NCBI GenBank assembly: GCA_015206785.1
Contig: JADEZQ010000017.1
Location: 1-35,105 of the forward strand
DNA length: 35,105 bases
Direction: 5' to 3'
From: Quinella sp. 2Q5
GTDB taxonomy: Bacteria > Bacillota > Negativicutes > Selenomonadales > Selenomonadaceae
The notes under the pieces were generated by a model. It did not search any database, had not been told where the DNA came from, and saw only the letters and a list, made by a program, of their open reading frames with translations. Shown here piece by piece: positions 24,872 through 32,352 of the stretch (positions are counted from its first letter, which is position 1; every line of letters starts with the position of its first letter). The translations under genes were made by a program, and so were the position numbers.

Positions 24872-24914
24872 CAAAAAAATCCCCCAAGCAGGTTCGGCAA
24901 AACCTCTTGGGGGA
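24872..24914 (-). terminator. Terminator of the 32-codon gene
   Basis: Minus strand: TCCCCCAAG (24914-24906) pairs with CTTGGGGGA (24888-24880), with an inner AGGTT/AACCT pairing, followed by TTTTTTT (24878-24872). It lies 33 bases after the small ORF stop. Confidence 0.85.
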
Positions 24915-24946
24915 TGCGTCGTTTCAGACGCAAGTGGTTGCTCGAA

Positions 24947-25045
24947 TCACCGACGCTTAAACAGGTAGTCGAGCACCTCGCGGACGCCATAAGCGATGGT
25001 AGCCGCTCCGATTTTATCTATAAGCCACGCTAGTATTTCAAACAC
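24947..25045 (-). CDS. 32-residue amphipathic peptide, candidate type I toxin
   Basis: GTG start at 25045, with an ideal AAAGGAGGTG 6 bases upstream. The peptide begins (M)FEILAWLIDKIGAATIAYG and ends in basic KRR. A hydrophobic/amphipathic helix with a positive tail is typical of small membrane toxins, though two charged residues interrupt the helix. It has a promoter (25128-25100), a leader of about 47 bases and a terminator. The convergent promoter at 24791-24819 could make an antisense RNA covering its 3' end. I recognise no exact family. It could instead be a small regulatory or signalling peptide. Confidence 0.7.
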   Translation of the reverse strand: MFEILAWLIDKIGAATIAYGVREVLDYLFKRR

Positions 25046-25099
25046 CGATCCCACCTCCTTTCCGAACGTCGGATCGGAGATCACGGCGGTGATGGCGGC

Positions 25100-25128
25100 A
25101 TTGTAGCAAAAAATCCCCGGCAACTCAA
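25100..25128 (-). promoter_or_regulatory. Promoter of the 32-codon gene
   Basis: Minus strand: TTGAGT (25128-25123), a 17-base spacer, TACAAT (25105-25100). It is embedded in the tadA terminator hairpin. Confidence 0.7.
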
Positions 25129-25145
25129 TTGAGCGGTCGGGGATT
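25108..25145 (-). terminator. tadA terminator, possibly bidirectional
   Basis: AATCCCCG (25112-25119) pairs with CGGGGATT (25138-25145). A T6 run follows on the minus strand, and a shorter T4 run follows on the plus strand, where it could end an antisense RNA from 24819. Confidence 0.8.
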
Positions 25146-25153
25146 TTGATTGC

Positions 25154-25600
25154 TCAGCGGCGGGTGGCGAAAAAATTTTTCATCAGCGCACGACACTCGT
25201 CTTCAAGCACGCCCGCAGTCACTTGCAAGCGATGGTTGAGCGCGCGGTTGTCGACGACGTTGAAGATGGATTCCGCCGCGCCGAACTTTGAATCGGTGAC
25301 GCCGTAGACCAAACGTTTGACTCTGCACAGGACGAGAGCACCCGCACACATCGCGCAGGGTTCGACCGTGGAATAAAGCGTGCAACTCGTGAGCCGACGA
25401 TTGAGCCTGCGAGCCGCCGTCTGCAACGTCAAAAGTTCCGCGTGAGCTGTGGCGTCGCCGGTCTGTTCGATTCGGTTATGGTCGCCGCAAATCAAAATGC
25501 CGTCCTCGTCAATGAGAACGGCACCGATTGGCACTTCGCCTTCGTCAAAAGCCCGCCGCGCTTCGTCCAACGCCAGGCTCATAAAATTTTTGTCGGTCAT
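25154..25600 (-). CDS. tadA: tRNA adenosine(34) deaminase
   Basis: A 148-residue zinc-dependent deaminase that converts the wobble adenosine of tRNA-Arg to inosine. Zinc and proton-shuttle residues are His53-Ala-Glu55 (TAHAE) and Cys82/Cys85 in PCAMC. It has ARRAFDEGEVPIGAVLIDED at the N-terminus and the typical C-terminal GVLEDECRALMKNFF. GAGGAGGT precedes the ATG. A terminator follows directly. Confidence 0.95.
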   Translation of the reverse strand: MTDKNFMSLALDEARRAFDEGEVPIGAVLIDEDGILICGDHNRIEQTGDATAHAELLTLQTAARRLNRRLTSCTLYSTVEPCAMCAGALVLCRVKRLVYGVTDSKFGAAESIFNVVDNRALNHRLQVTAGVLEDECRALMKNFFATRR

Positions 25601-25624
25601 TCTCAGACCTCCTCGGAAAGAATT

Positions 25625-25888
25625 TTACGCCAGCAGACGTTCCAGCCCCAAGCCGCTCGCATAGAACAGCGAATGGGTTCCGCAACTGGTGAGCTCCAAA
25701 TTATATGCTTCGGGGATTTCGGTTTTCTTGACGGGTGCGGTCTTTTTATTCATGGCGCGGCGCAGTTCGTCGGCAAAGGTGCCGGTCTCGTCGCGGTGGC
25801 GGCGGCCGCTGTTGAAGCGGTGCCTGTTGTCGTTGGTAATGCCATTGACGCGAGCAACCCGTTCAATTCGTTCAACTCGCTCCAACAT
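25625..25888 (-). CDS. Small hypothetical protein
   Basis: An 87-residue protein, starting MLERVERIERVARVNGITND, with a basic middle (RHRFNSGRRHRDETGTFADE) and a mixed C-terminus ending GLGLERLLA. There is no membrane segment. AAGGAGGAG 6 bases upstream fixes ATG 25888. A second Shine-Dalgarno-like AAGGAGGTG (25960-25952) lies further upstream, so a longer GTG-started form or a short upstream peptide cannot be excluded. It lies between the mdh terminator and tadA. I recognise no family. Confidence 0.65.
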   Translation of the reverse strand: MLERVERIERVARVNGITNDNRHRFNSGRRHRDETGTFADELRRAMNKKTAPVKKTEIPEAYNLELTSCGTHSLFYASGLGLERLLA

Positions 25889-25966
25889 GGTACTCTCCTC
25901 CTTGGAAAGAATTCTGTCGTGTCCTTCATCTGCAATATCGTCAAAACGTTTCACCTCCTTAAACCA

Positions 25967-25998
25967 AAAGGAACCCCGCCATACGGCAGAGTTCCTTT
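25967..25998 (-). terminator. mdh terminator
   Basis: AAAGGAAC (25998-25991 minus) pairs with GTTCCTTT (25974-25967), with additional GCC/GGC pairing inside. T-rich sequence follows. Confidence 0.75.
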
Positions 25999-26025
25999 GA
26001 TTCGGTTGTCAATGTTGAGCTGGGA

Positions 26026-26976
26026 TTACGCGAGAGCCTCACCGAGTTTGCTGTTGACTTCGCGGGCGGCGGCGACGCTTTCGGCGAACTTTGCTTTCTC
26101 CGCGGCGGAGAATTCGACTTCGACGATCTTCTCGATGCCGTTCTTGCCGAGGATGACGGGCACGCCGATGCAAAGATCTTTCTCGCCATATTCGCCGTCG
26201 AGATAAACGCAGCAGGGGATAAGTTTCTTCGCGTCGAGAGCGATTGCTTCAACCAGAGCCGCGGCCGCTGCGCCGGGAGCATACCAAGCGGACGTTCCGA
26301 GGAGTTTGGTGCAGGTTGCGCCGCCGACTTTGGTAGCTTCGACAGCTTTGGTGATAGCCTCTTCGCTGAGGAGCTGGGTGACGGGGATGCCGCGATAGGT
26401 TGCCAGGCTAACGAGCGGAACCATAGTTTTATCCGCGTGCCCGCCGACGACCATGCCGTCGATGTCGGTCGGAGTTGCGGGATAGCCGGCTTCCTTGAGG
26501 GCTTCGGCGAGATAGTAGCGGAAACGGCTGCTGTCCAACATGCCGCCCTGCCCGATGATACGGTTGCGCGGAAGCTTTGTGTCTTTGAGCGTGAGATAGG
26601 TCATTGCGTCCATAGGATTGGAGACGATGATCAGAATCGCTTCGGGCGAATGGGCAAGGATCTGATCGACGACGCTCTTGACGATTTTGGCGTTGGTGCC
26701 GATGAGTTGTTCGCGGGTCATGCCGGGCTTGCGCGGAATGCCGGACGTAACAACAACGACCTGCGAGCCTGCCGTCGCCGCATAGTCATTGGTCACGCCG
26801 GTGACAGTCGTGTCGAAGTTGAGCATGTGCGAAGTCTGCATGATGTCCATCGCTTTGCCTTCCGAGAGACCTTCTTTGATGTCGATGAGGACAACTTCGC
26901 TCGCAAAGCCCTTCGTCGCCAAGACATTTGCCACGGTCGCGCCGACATTGCCGGAACCAACTACAGTTACTTTCAT
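26026..26976 (-). CDS. mdh: Malate dehydrogenase
   Basis: A 316-residue NAD-dependent dehydrogenase of the LDH-like MDH group. It has the Rossmann motif VVGSGNVGATVA, Asp in VVLIDIKEG (NAD preference), the substrate loop SGIPRKPGMTREQ (Arg specific for dicarboxylates, unlike lactate enzymes), IVSNPMDAMTYL, and catalytic His in VVGGHADKTMVPL. It interconverts malate and oxaloacetate, likely in the reductive branch toward succinate or propionate in such anaerobes. GAGGAGG precedes the ATG. It is single, with its own terminator. Confidence 0.95.
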   Translation of the reverse strand: MKVTVVGSGNVGATVANVLATKGFASEVVLIDIKEGLSEGKAMDIMQTSHMLNFDTTVTGVTNDYAATAGSQVVVVTSGIPRKPGMTREQLIGTNAKIVKSVVDQILAHSPEAILIIVSNPMDAMTYLTLKDTKLPRNRIIGQGGMLDSSRFRYYLAEALKEAGYPATPTDIDGMVVGGHADKTMVPLVSLATYRGIPVTQLLSEEAITKAVEATKVGGATCTKLLGTSAWYAPGAAAAALVEAIALDAKKLIPCCVYLDGEYGEKDLCIGVPVILGKNGIEKIVEVEFSAAEKAKFAESVAAAREVNSKLGEALA

Positions 26977-27054
26977 TTAGAGATGCCTCCTCAAGATTGG
27001 TTGCATTAATTTTAACACACCGTTCGATAAATGGCTACACGCGCGGAAAAATTT

Positions 27055-27213
27055 TTACTCCGCCTCGGTGAACTCGTCCTTGCCCACGCCACACAGCGGG
27101 CAGACAAAATCTTCGGGCAGATCCTCGAACTTGGTGCCGGGCTCAATGCCGTTGTCGGGGTCGCCCTGCTCTTCGTCATATTCCCAGCCGCAAACGCTGC
27201 AAACCCATTTCAT
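27055..27213 (-). CDS. Rubredoxin
   Basis: A 52-residue iron protein. The four iron ligands are Cys5, Cys8, Cys38 and Cys41, in [10 protein letters not shown] and [31 protein letters not shown] is the typical middle section. It is a small cytoplasmic electron carrier, commonly used by anaerobes to reduce oxygen or peroxide-detoxifying enzymes. GGGAGGCG precedes the ATG, and a promoter with perfect TATAAT lies upstream. Confidence 0.95.
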   Translation of the reverse strand: MKWVCSVCGWEYDEEQGDPDNGIEPGTKFEDLPEDFVCPLCGVGKDEFTEAE

Positions 27214-27245
27214 GTCGGTCGCCTCCCAAAAAATTTGTTGCGTCG

Positions 27246-27273
27246 ATTATATCAACCGCCGGAAATTTTTCAA
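27246..27273 (-). promoter_or_regulatory. Rubredoxin promoter
   Basis: Minus strand: TTGAAA (27273-27268), a 16-base spacer, TATAAT (27251-27246). Confidence 0.75.
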
Positions 27274-27294
27274 GCCGCGTCAGAAATATCGTAC

Positions 27295-27641
27295 CTAGTC
27301 GCGCAAAAAGCCCAGCTCGTAAACTTGCGGCAACAGCTTCGCCGACAACGCCGACAAGTCAATCGTCTCGCCCGCCGACATGCGCACCTGATACCAGCCC
27401 GCGTCCCAGTCGGTGATTTTCCAGCGCACCACGTCCAACGTCGCGCAGGCTCACCGTTTGATTCGGCAAGCGTCTGCGGATTTTTCAACGGTGCATCGAA
27501 CTTGAACTCGAAGAGTATCTGCGGCGTGTACAGGTCGATAAAATTTTTCGTCGGCAGCCGAATCCGAAAAAACTTGGCGAAAAAATTCTTCAGCTCCTCC
27601 TCGGTGGCGGCGGCGGACAAAATTTCGTTAAGCGTCTTCAT
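27295..27641 (-). pseudogene. Frameshifted, internally deleted gene remnant
   Basis: The first 60 or so residues read as good protein (MKTLNEILSAAATEEELKNF ... FIDLYTPQILFEFKFD), then the frame becomes Arg/Cys-rich nonsense. Good coding resumes in other frames: NQTVSLRDV, then VRWKITDWDAGWYQVRMSAG to ELGFLRD at a TAG (27297-27295). This implies two frameshifts or a deletion joining an N-terminal and a C-terminal piece of a larger gene. The EFK in the first part, with the length argument, weakly recalls the N-terminus of Eco57I-like type IIG restriction-modification enzymes. That identity is uncertain. Confidence 0.65.
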
Positions 27642-27703
27642 AATCTCACCTCCGCGCGGAAATTTTGTTGTGCGTCGAAAATTTCCTGCCGCAAAAATTT
27701 TTG

Positions 27704-27732
27704 TTGACAGATTTCAGGGCGTGTGATATTAT
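27704..27732 (+). promoter_or_regulatory. Promoter of the tRNA cluster
   Basis: TTGACA (27704-27709), a 17-base spacer, TATTAT (27727-27732), 35 bases before the first tRNA. Confidence 0.8.
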
Positions 27733-27767
27733 GCGCCCTGTTATGGACGGATGTTCACAACAAGAGC

Positions 27768-27843
<76 letters not shown>

Positions 27844-27845
27844 AC

Positions 27846-27921
27846 GCTGATGTAGCTCAGTCGGCAGAGCGTATCCTTGGTAAGGATAAGGTCACCAGTT
27901 CAATCCTGGTCATCAGCTCCA
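27846..27921 (+). tRNA. tRNA-Thr (GGU)
   Basis: Acceptor GCTGATG/CATCAGC, anticodon stem TATCC/GGATA with loop TTGGTAA (anticodon GGT), T-loop GTTCAATCC, encoded CCA. Confidence 0.95.
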
Positions 27922-27998
27922 GGCGGCATAGCTCAGTTGGCTAGAGCAAGCGGTTCATACCCGCTGTGTCCGCGGTTCAAATCCGTGTGCCGCCACCA
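27922..27998 (+). tRNA. tRNA-Met (CAU), elongator
   Basis: Acceptor GGCGGCA/TGCCGCC, anticodon stem AGCGG/CCGCT with loop TTCATAC (CAT), encoded CCA. The acceptor is fully paired, so it is not the initiator. A lysidine-type Ile tRNA cannot be fully excluded from sequence alone. Confidence 0.9.
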
Positions 27999-28010
27999 CT
28001 TGAGATCAAT

Positions 28011-28033
28011 GCCCCTGCCAAAGGGGCTTGTTT
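28011..28033 (+). terminator. Weak hairpin between tRNA-Met and rpmG
   Basis: GCCCCT (28011-28016) pairs with AGGGGC (28022-28027), followed by TTGTTT. It may only partly stop transcription into rpmG. Confidence 0.5.
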
Positions 28034-28056
28034 AATTCAACAGGAGGTTTCAAGCC

Positions 28057-28206
28057 ATGAGGACGAACATCACGCTGTCCTGTACGCAGTGCAAAAACCG
28101 CAACTACAGGACCAACAAGAACAAGAAAAACACGCCCGACCGCATCGAGATGAAGAAGTATTGCAAATTCTGCAAGACGCACACCCTCCACAAGGAGACG
28201 AAATAA
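28057..28206 (+). CDS. rpmG: Ribosomal protein bL33
   Basis: A 49-residue protein, [20 protein letters not shown] onward, with CTQC and CKFC zinc-binding pairs, so it is the zinc-containing form. CAGGAGG precedes the ATG. Its place before secE-nusG is the standard firmicute order. Confidence 0.95.
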   Translation: MRTNITLSCTQCKNRNYRTNKNKKNTPDRIEMKKYCKFCKTHTLHKETK

Positions 28207-28224
28207 TCCGCCGGAGGTGTCAGC

Positions 28225-28428
28225 ATGTCGGAGCAAAAGGACGAAAAGAAGGGCGTCTTTCAATTCATCAGGGAAGTGCGCACCGAGCTCAACAAAGTTT
28301 CCTGGCCGACGAAGAACGAGCTGGTCAGCTACACCGGTGCCGTGGGGCTTGCGGTTGTCATCGTCTGCGCGCTCATTTGGGTCTGCGACACGGCTTTTGC
28401 CAAGCTGTTCCGCCTGATTCTGGGTTGA
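28225..28428 (+). CDS. secE: Preprotein translocase subunit SecE
   Basis: A 67-residue single-span membrane protein with the conserved FIREVRTELNKVSWPTKNEL amphipathic helix before one hydrophobic segment (about residues 38-60). It stabilises SecY in the Sec channel. A GGAGG site precedes the ATG, and nusG starts 12 bases after the stop. Confidence 0.96.
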   Translation: MSEQKDEKKGVFQFIREVRTELNKVSWPTKNELVSYTGAVGLAVVIVCALIWVCDTAFAKLFRLILG

Positions 28429-28440
28429 GGGGGAATTGCC

Positions 28441-28989
28441 ATGGATAAAAAAGTTGCCGAATCGGAACGTATCTCTGACCGCGCCTGGTATGTCGTGCAT
28501 ACCTTTTCGGGCTACGAGAAGCGCGTTAAGGCGACGCTCGACAGCAAGATTGCCGCGCAGGGTCTCGAAGACGTCATCTTCAACGTGATAGTGCCAATGC
28601 GCGCCGAATCCGAATTCAAAGACGGACGCCGCCGCGTGGTTCAGAAAAAAGTTTTCCCCGGCTACGTCCTGGTTGATATGATCGTCAACAACAACTCCTG
28701 GTTCGTCGTGCGCAACACCCAAGGCGTCACGGGTTTCGTCGGCTCCGAAAAAGACCCCATACCGCTCAGCGAAGAAGAGGCGTACAGGATTTTGAACGAG
28801 CTGGTTGACGGGCGCGCCGACGACGATACCCTCGGCTTCAAGGTCAACGACAACGTGCGCATCATCGACGGCATCTTCGAAAATCGTCTGGCAATCGTCA
28901 AAAGCATCGACGCCGCCAAACAGCGACTGCGCGTTCTGGTTGAGAACATGCCCGTCGATTTGGACGTCAGCCAGGTTGAAAAAATTTAG
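28441..28989 (+). CDS. nusG: Transcription factor NusG
   Basis: A 182-residue protein with the NGN domain (WYVVHTFSGYEKRVKATLDS, FPGYVLVDM, VRNTQGVTGFVGSE) and a C-terminal KOW domain (DNVRIIDGIFENRLAIVKSI). It modulates RNA polymerase pausing and antitermination, including at rRNA boxA sites. Confidence 0.97.
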   Translation: MDKKVAESERISDRAWYVVHTFSGYEKRVKATLDSKIAAQGLEDVIFNVIVPMRAESEFKDGRRRVVQKKVFPGYVLVDMIVNNNSWFVVRNTQGVTGFVGSEKDPIPLSEEEAYRILNELVDGRADDDTLGFKVNDNVRIIDGIFENRLAIVKSIDAAKQRLRVLVENMPVDLDVSQVEKI

Positions 28990-29013
28990 CCCCCAACGAA
29001 AGGAGGTGCTATC

Positions 29014-29439
29014 ATGGCAAAGAAAGTCACCAAGGTCGTCAAACTGCAGGTTCCCGCCGGCAAAGCAACACCCGCGCCGCCGGTCGGTCCTGCGCTCGGT
29101 CAGGCGGGCGTCAACATCATGGCGTTCGTCAAGGAATTCAACGACCGCACGGCTCAGCAGGCAGGTCTGATTATCCCCGTCGAAATTTCCGTTTACGAGG
29201 ACAGATCGTTCACCTTCATCACCAAGACGCCGCCGGCAGCCGTCCTGCTCAAGAAGGCCGCGGGAATCGAGAAAGCTTCGGGCGAGCCCAACAAGAACAA
29301 GGTCGCCAAGTTGCCCCGCGCCAAAGCTCAAGAGATCGCCGAAATGAAGATGAAAGACCTTAACGCCGCGTCGATTGAGGCGGCAACGCGAATGATCGAA
29401 GGTACTGCACGCTCAATGGGTATCGAGATCGTTGCGTAA
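29014..29439 (+). CDS. rplK: Ribosomal protein uL11
   Basis: A 141-residue protein with [20 protein letters not shown] at the N-terminus and the RNA-binding C-terminal domain ([13 protein letters not shown]). It is of standard length. GAAAGGAGGTG precedes the ATG. Confidence 0.97.
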   Translation: MAKKVTKVVKLQVPAGKATPAPPVGPALGQAGVNIMAFVKEFNDRTAQQAGLIIPVEISVYEDRSFTFITKTPPAAVLLKKAAGIEKASGEPNKNKVAKLPRAKAQEIAEMKMKDLNAASIEAATRMIEGTARSMGIEIVA

Positions 29440-29490
29440 GTCACATGCGGGAGACTCAACGTCGTTCGTACCGCGAGGAGGAAATTTTTA

Positions 29491-30171
29491 ATGGCAAAGC
29501 AAAGCAAACGTTTCCGCGAGGCTCAGGCTCTCATCGAAGCGAACAAATTTTACACCGCTGATGAAGCCGTCGCCCTCGTCAAGAAAACCGCCACCGCCAA
29601 ATTCGACGAGACCATCGAACTGCACGTTCGCCTGGGCGTCGACCCCAAATACAACGACCAGCAGGTTCGCGGCGCAGTCGTCTTGCCCCACGGCATCGGC
29701 AAAACCAAACGCGTCCTTGCGTTCGTCTCGGGCGAAAAGGCTGCCGAAGCTCAAGCGGCGGGCGCAGATTACGTCGGCTCTGATGATCTGGTTGCCAAGA
29801 TTCAGGGCGGCTGGTTCGATTTTGACGTCGCCGTCGCCACGCCCGATATGATGCGTATTATCGGTCGTCTCGGCAAACTTTTGGGACCGCGCGGACTCAT
29901 GCCCAACCCCAAGCTCGGCACCGTCACCCCCGACATCGCCAAAGCCATCGCCGAACAGAAGGCAGGTAAGGTTGAATATCGCACCGACAAACAGGGCAAC
30001 GTTCACTGCCCCATCGGCAAGAAGAACTTCGAGGACGACAAGCTCCGCGAAAATTATCAGACGCTCATCGACACGTTGATCCGCGTCAAACCTGCCGCTG
30101 CCAAAGGGCAATACATCCGCTCCATCACTCTGGCGGCGACAATGGGGCCCGGCGTCCCGATTCAAAACTGA
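29491..30171 (+). CDS. rplA: Ribosomal protein uL1
   Basis: A 226-residue protein with the L1 signature ([20 protein letters not shown]) and [20 protein letters not shown]. It forms the L1 stalk and in many bacteria represses its own operon. GAGGAGG precedes the ATG. Confidence 0.97.
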   Translation: MAKQSKRFREAQALIEANKFYTADEAVALVKKTATAKFDETIELHVRLGVDPKYNDQQVRGAVVLPHGIGKTKRVLAFVSGEKAAEAQAAGADYVGSDDLVAKIQGGWFDFDVAVATPDMMRIIGRLGKLLGPRGLMPNPKLGTVTPDIAKAIAEQKAGKVEYRTDKQGNVHCPIGKKNFEDDKLRENYQTLIDTLIRVKPAAAKGQYIRSITLAATMGPGVPIQN

Positions 30172-30197
30172 TCCCAATCGAATACACATGACCGCAG

Positions 30198-30294
30198 ACG
30201 GCAAGTTCGGCACGCCGATTAAAGTGCTTGCTCAGGTCGAAAGCAACTTTGCGATTAAAAGTTCCTTCGGCTTGCGCGGTCGAAGGATTTTTTC
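30198..30294 (+). promoter_or_regulatory. L10 leader with attenuator
   Basis: The gap between rplA and rplJ contains ACCGCAGACGGCAAG, which resembles the conserved core of the L10 leader RNA bound by the L10-L7/L12 complex. Further pairing sequence follows, then a terminator-like hairpin CCTTCG/CGAAGG (30264-30269 with 30281-30286) and T6. It likely tunes rplJL expression. Confidence 0.75.
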
Positions 30295-30319
30295 ATCACG
30301 TTTGAGGAGGTGAAACTTT

Positions 30320-30877
30320 ATGGCAATTACCAGCAAGGTCACGCCCAAGAAAGAAGCCATCGTCGCCGAAATCAAAGGCTGGCTCACGTCGTCCAAAGGC
30401 GTCGTTCTCACCGGCTACCGCGGGCTCGACGTCGCAACCGACACGCAACTGCGCCGTGAACTGCGCGCCGCGGGCGTTCAATACAAAGTCGTTAAGAACA
30501 CCATGTTGCGCATCGCCGCCAAAGACGCGGGCATCGAAGGTCTCGACGCTCACCTTGAAGGCACAACGGCAATGGCGTTCTCCACCGAAGACGCCGTCGC
30601 TCCCGCCAAAATCCTTTGCGACTTCATCAAGAAGAACAAGCTGGAAGACCCCGGCATCCTCACCATCAAGGTCGGTATGGTCGAAGGCAAGGTCATCGAC
30701 AACAAAGGCGTCAAAGCTCTGGCGAACCTGCCGAGCCGCGAAGAACTCGTCGCCAAACTTCTTGGCAGCATGAACGCCCCGATTGCAAACTGCGTCGGCG
30801 TGCTCAGCGCGGTCATTCGCAATTTCGTCGGCGTCGTCGACGCCATCCGCGACAAGAAGGAGAAAGAGGCGGCTTAA
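30320..30877 (+). CDS. rplJ: Ribosomal protein uL10
   Basis: A 185-residue protein with the family N-terminus (KKEAIVAEIKGWLTSSKGVV, YRGLDVATDTQLRRELRAAG) and a C-terminal helix that docks L7/L12. GAGGAGG precedes the ATG. It is preceded by an L10-leader attenuator. Confidence 0.97.
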   Translation: MAITSKVTPKKEAIVAEIKGWLTSSKGVVLTGYRGLDVATDTQLRRELRAAGVQYKVVKNTMLRIAAKDAGIEGLDAHLEGTTAMAFSTEDAVAPAKILCDFIKKNKLEDPGILTIKVGMVEGKVIDNKGVKALANLPSREELVAKLLGSMNAPIANCVGVLSAVIRNFVGVVDAIRDKKEKEAA

Positions 30878-30917
30878 TCCCCGCGAAATTTTCTGTTGAC
30901 AACTGGAGGTACTAACC

Positions 30918-31289
30918 ATGACCAAAGAAGAAATTATGCAAGCTATTGAGAGCATGACCGTTCTGGAACTGAGCGAACTGGTCAAGGCTATGGAAGAACG
31001 TTTCGGCGTGAGCGCGGCGGCTCCCGTTGCTGTGGCGGCGGCGGCTCCTGCGGCGGCTGCGGCTGAAGAGGAAGAGAAGACCGAATTCGACGTCGTCCTC
31101 GCTTCCGTCGGCGACAAGAAGATCAACGTCATCAAGGTCGTCCGCGAAGTCACCGGTCTCGGCCTCAAAGAAGCCAAAGCCCTCGTCGACGGCGCACCCG
31201 CTCCCGTCAAAGAGAAAGTCTCCAAGGCAGACGCTGACGCCCTCAAAGCCAAACTCGAAGAGGTCGGCGCGACTGTCGAGATCAAATAA
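30918..31289 (+). CDS. rplL: Ribosomal protein bL12 (L7/L12)
   Basis: A 123-residue protein with an N-terminal dimer domain ([19 protein letters not shown]), an Ala-rich hinge (about 38-54) and the C-terminal factor-binding domain ([20 protein letters not shown]). It is followed by a strong terminator instead of rpoB. Confidence 0.97.
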   Translation: MTKEEIMQAIESMTVLELSELVKAMEERFGVSAAAPVAVAAAAPAAAAAEEEEKTEFDVVLASVGDKKINVIKVVREVTGLGLKEAKALVDGAPAPVKEKVSKADADALKAKLEEVGATVEIK

Positions 31290-31315
31290 TCAACCGCACG
31301 AAATTTTTGCAGACA

Positions 31316-31346
31316 CCCCGCTCGCTTTGGGCGGGGAATTTTTTTT
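31316..31346 (+). terminator. Terminator after rplL
   Basis: CCCCGC (31316-31321) pairs with GCGGGG (31331-31336), followed by AATTTTTTTT. Confidence 0.88.
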
Positions 31347-31358
31347 GGAGGGAACGCC

Positions 31359-31811
31359 GTGGAAAATTTTGCCGACCATCACGACATCAGAGTCCGCCGC
31401 GCATACGAGACTGCCGCCGTTGCTCACCGCGGGCAGACCGACAAGGCCGGCGTCGATTACATCAATCACCCGCTCGCCGTCGCCGCTCATGTCGGGGAAA
31501 ATATTTCCGCTGTCATCGTCGCGCTGCTTCACGACGTCGCAGAGGACACGCCGATCACCGTTGACGACCTGCGCGAAAAAATTCCGCTCACTGACGACGA
31601 AGAGCAGGCTCTGAAACTTTTGACGCACGACGAAAAAATTTCCTACACCGATTACGTCAAACGCATCAAGCAGAACGATTTGGCACGCGCCGTAAAAATC
31701 GCCGACCTCACTCACAACAGCGACATCACCCGCATAAAAAATCCCGCGCCGAAAGATTTTGCCCGCGTCGAGAAATATTCTGCGGCTCTGGAAATTTTGC
31801 GCACCCCGTGA
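31359..31811 (+). CDS. Small HD-domain hydrolase, SpoT/MESH1-like
   Basis: A 150-residue stand-alone HD domain. The metal and phosphate motifs of RelA/SpoT hydrolase domains are present: His23 (AHRGQ), His37 (YINHPLAVA), His58-Asp59 with Glu62-Asp63 (LLHDVAEDT), and KIADLTHNS. There is no synthetase or TGS domain, so (p)ppGpp hydrolysis or a related nucleotide phosphohydrolase role is plausible, not proven. The start is GTG 31359, with GGAGGGAA upstream. It stands between the rplL terminator and the fur promoter. Confidence 0.85.
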   Translation: MENFADHHDIRVRRAYETAAVAHRGQTDKAGVDYINHPLAVAAHVGENISAVIVALLHDVAEDTPITVDDLREKIPLTDDEEQALKLLTHDEKISYTDYVKRIKQNDLARAVKIADLTHNSDITRIKNPAPKDFARVEKYSAALEILRTP

Positions 31812-31817
31812 AAATTT

Positions 31818-31846
31818 TTGTGCTTTCCGACGATACCTGATATAAT
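31818..31846 (+). promoter_or_regulatory. fur promoter
   Basis: TTGTGC (31818-31823, weak), a 17-base spacer, perfect TATAAT (31841-31846). Confidence 0.6.
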
Positions 31847-31874
31847 CAGCCGAAACGATGAAGGAGGCTTTGTC

Positions 31875-32348
31875 ATGAGCGAAACCCGACAGCTGTTCGG
31901 CGCGGAGGATCTGCGTGCCAAACTTTACGAGCGCGGCTACAAGATGACGCCGCAACGCAAGGAGATTCTGAAAATCTTCGTCGAACATTCGGACAGACAT
32001 CACATGAGCGCGGAGGACGTTTACAACATCTTGCGCGACAAGGATTCGGAAATCGGGCTGGCGACGGTTTATCGTGCGCTGGATTTGCTCAGCAAGCTGG
32101 GCATTCTCGTTCAGGTTGATTTCGGCGACGGTTGCGCCCGCTACGAACTGAACACCGCCGACCCGAAGATTCATCACCACCACCATCTGATTTGCCTCAA
32201 GTGCCGCAAGGTCATCGAGTTCGAAGAGGATTTGCTCGACGAATTGGAAGGGCTCATCGACGAAGAGTTCGGCTTCCAAACCATCAACCACGAGGTGAAA
32301 TTTTTCGGCTACTGTCAAGATTGCCGGCGGAGCATGGAAGGAGACTGA
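31875..32348 (+). CDS. fur: Fur-family transcriptional regulator
   Basis: A 157-residue metal-responsive repressor. It has a winged-helix N-terminus (MTPQRKEILKIFVEHSDRHH, AEDVYNIL, GLATVYRALDLLSKLGI), a His cluster (HHHHH, 100-104), and zinc pairs Cys107/Cys110 and Cys147/Cys150. Iron-sensing Fur is more likely than PerR or Zur, but this is not certain. AAGGAGG precedes ATG 31875; hemZ follows 4 bases after the stop. Confidence 0.9.
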   Translation: MSETRQLFGAEDLRAKLYERGYKMTPQRKEILKIFVEHSDRHHMSAEDVYNILRDKDSEIGLATVYRALDLLSKLGILVQVDFGDGCARYELNTADPKIHHHHHLICLKCRKVIEFEEDLLDELEGLIDEEFGFQTINHEVKFFGYCQDCRRSMEGD

Positions 32349-32352
32349 GGCT

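Noticed and set aside
25750-25944. 64-codon minus-strand frame with a good Shine-Dalgarno (AAGGAGGTG) before a TTG
   Set aside because: It overlaps the 87-residue gene in another frame and becomes low-complexity Thr/Ala. It is kept only as a possible short upstream peptide.
28006-29331. 441-codon minus-strand frame across rpmG-rplK
   Set aside because: It is antisense to four well-supported ribosomal/translocation genes and has no family motifs.
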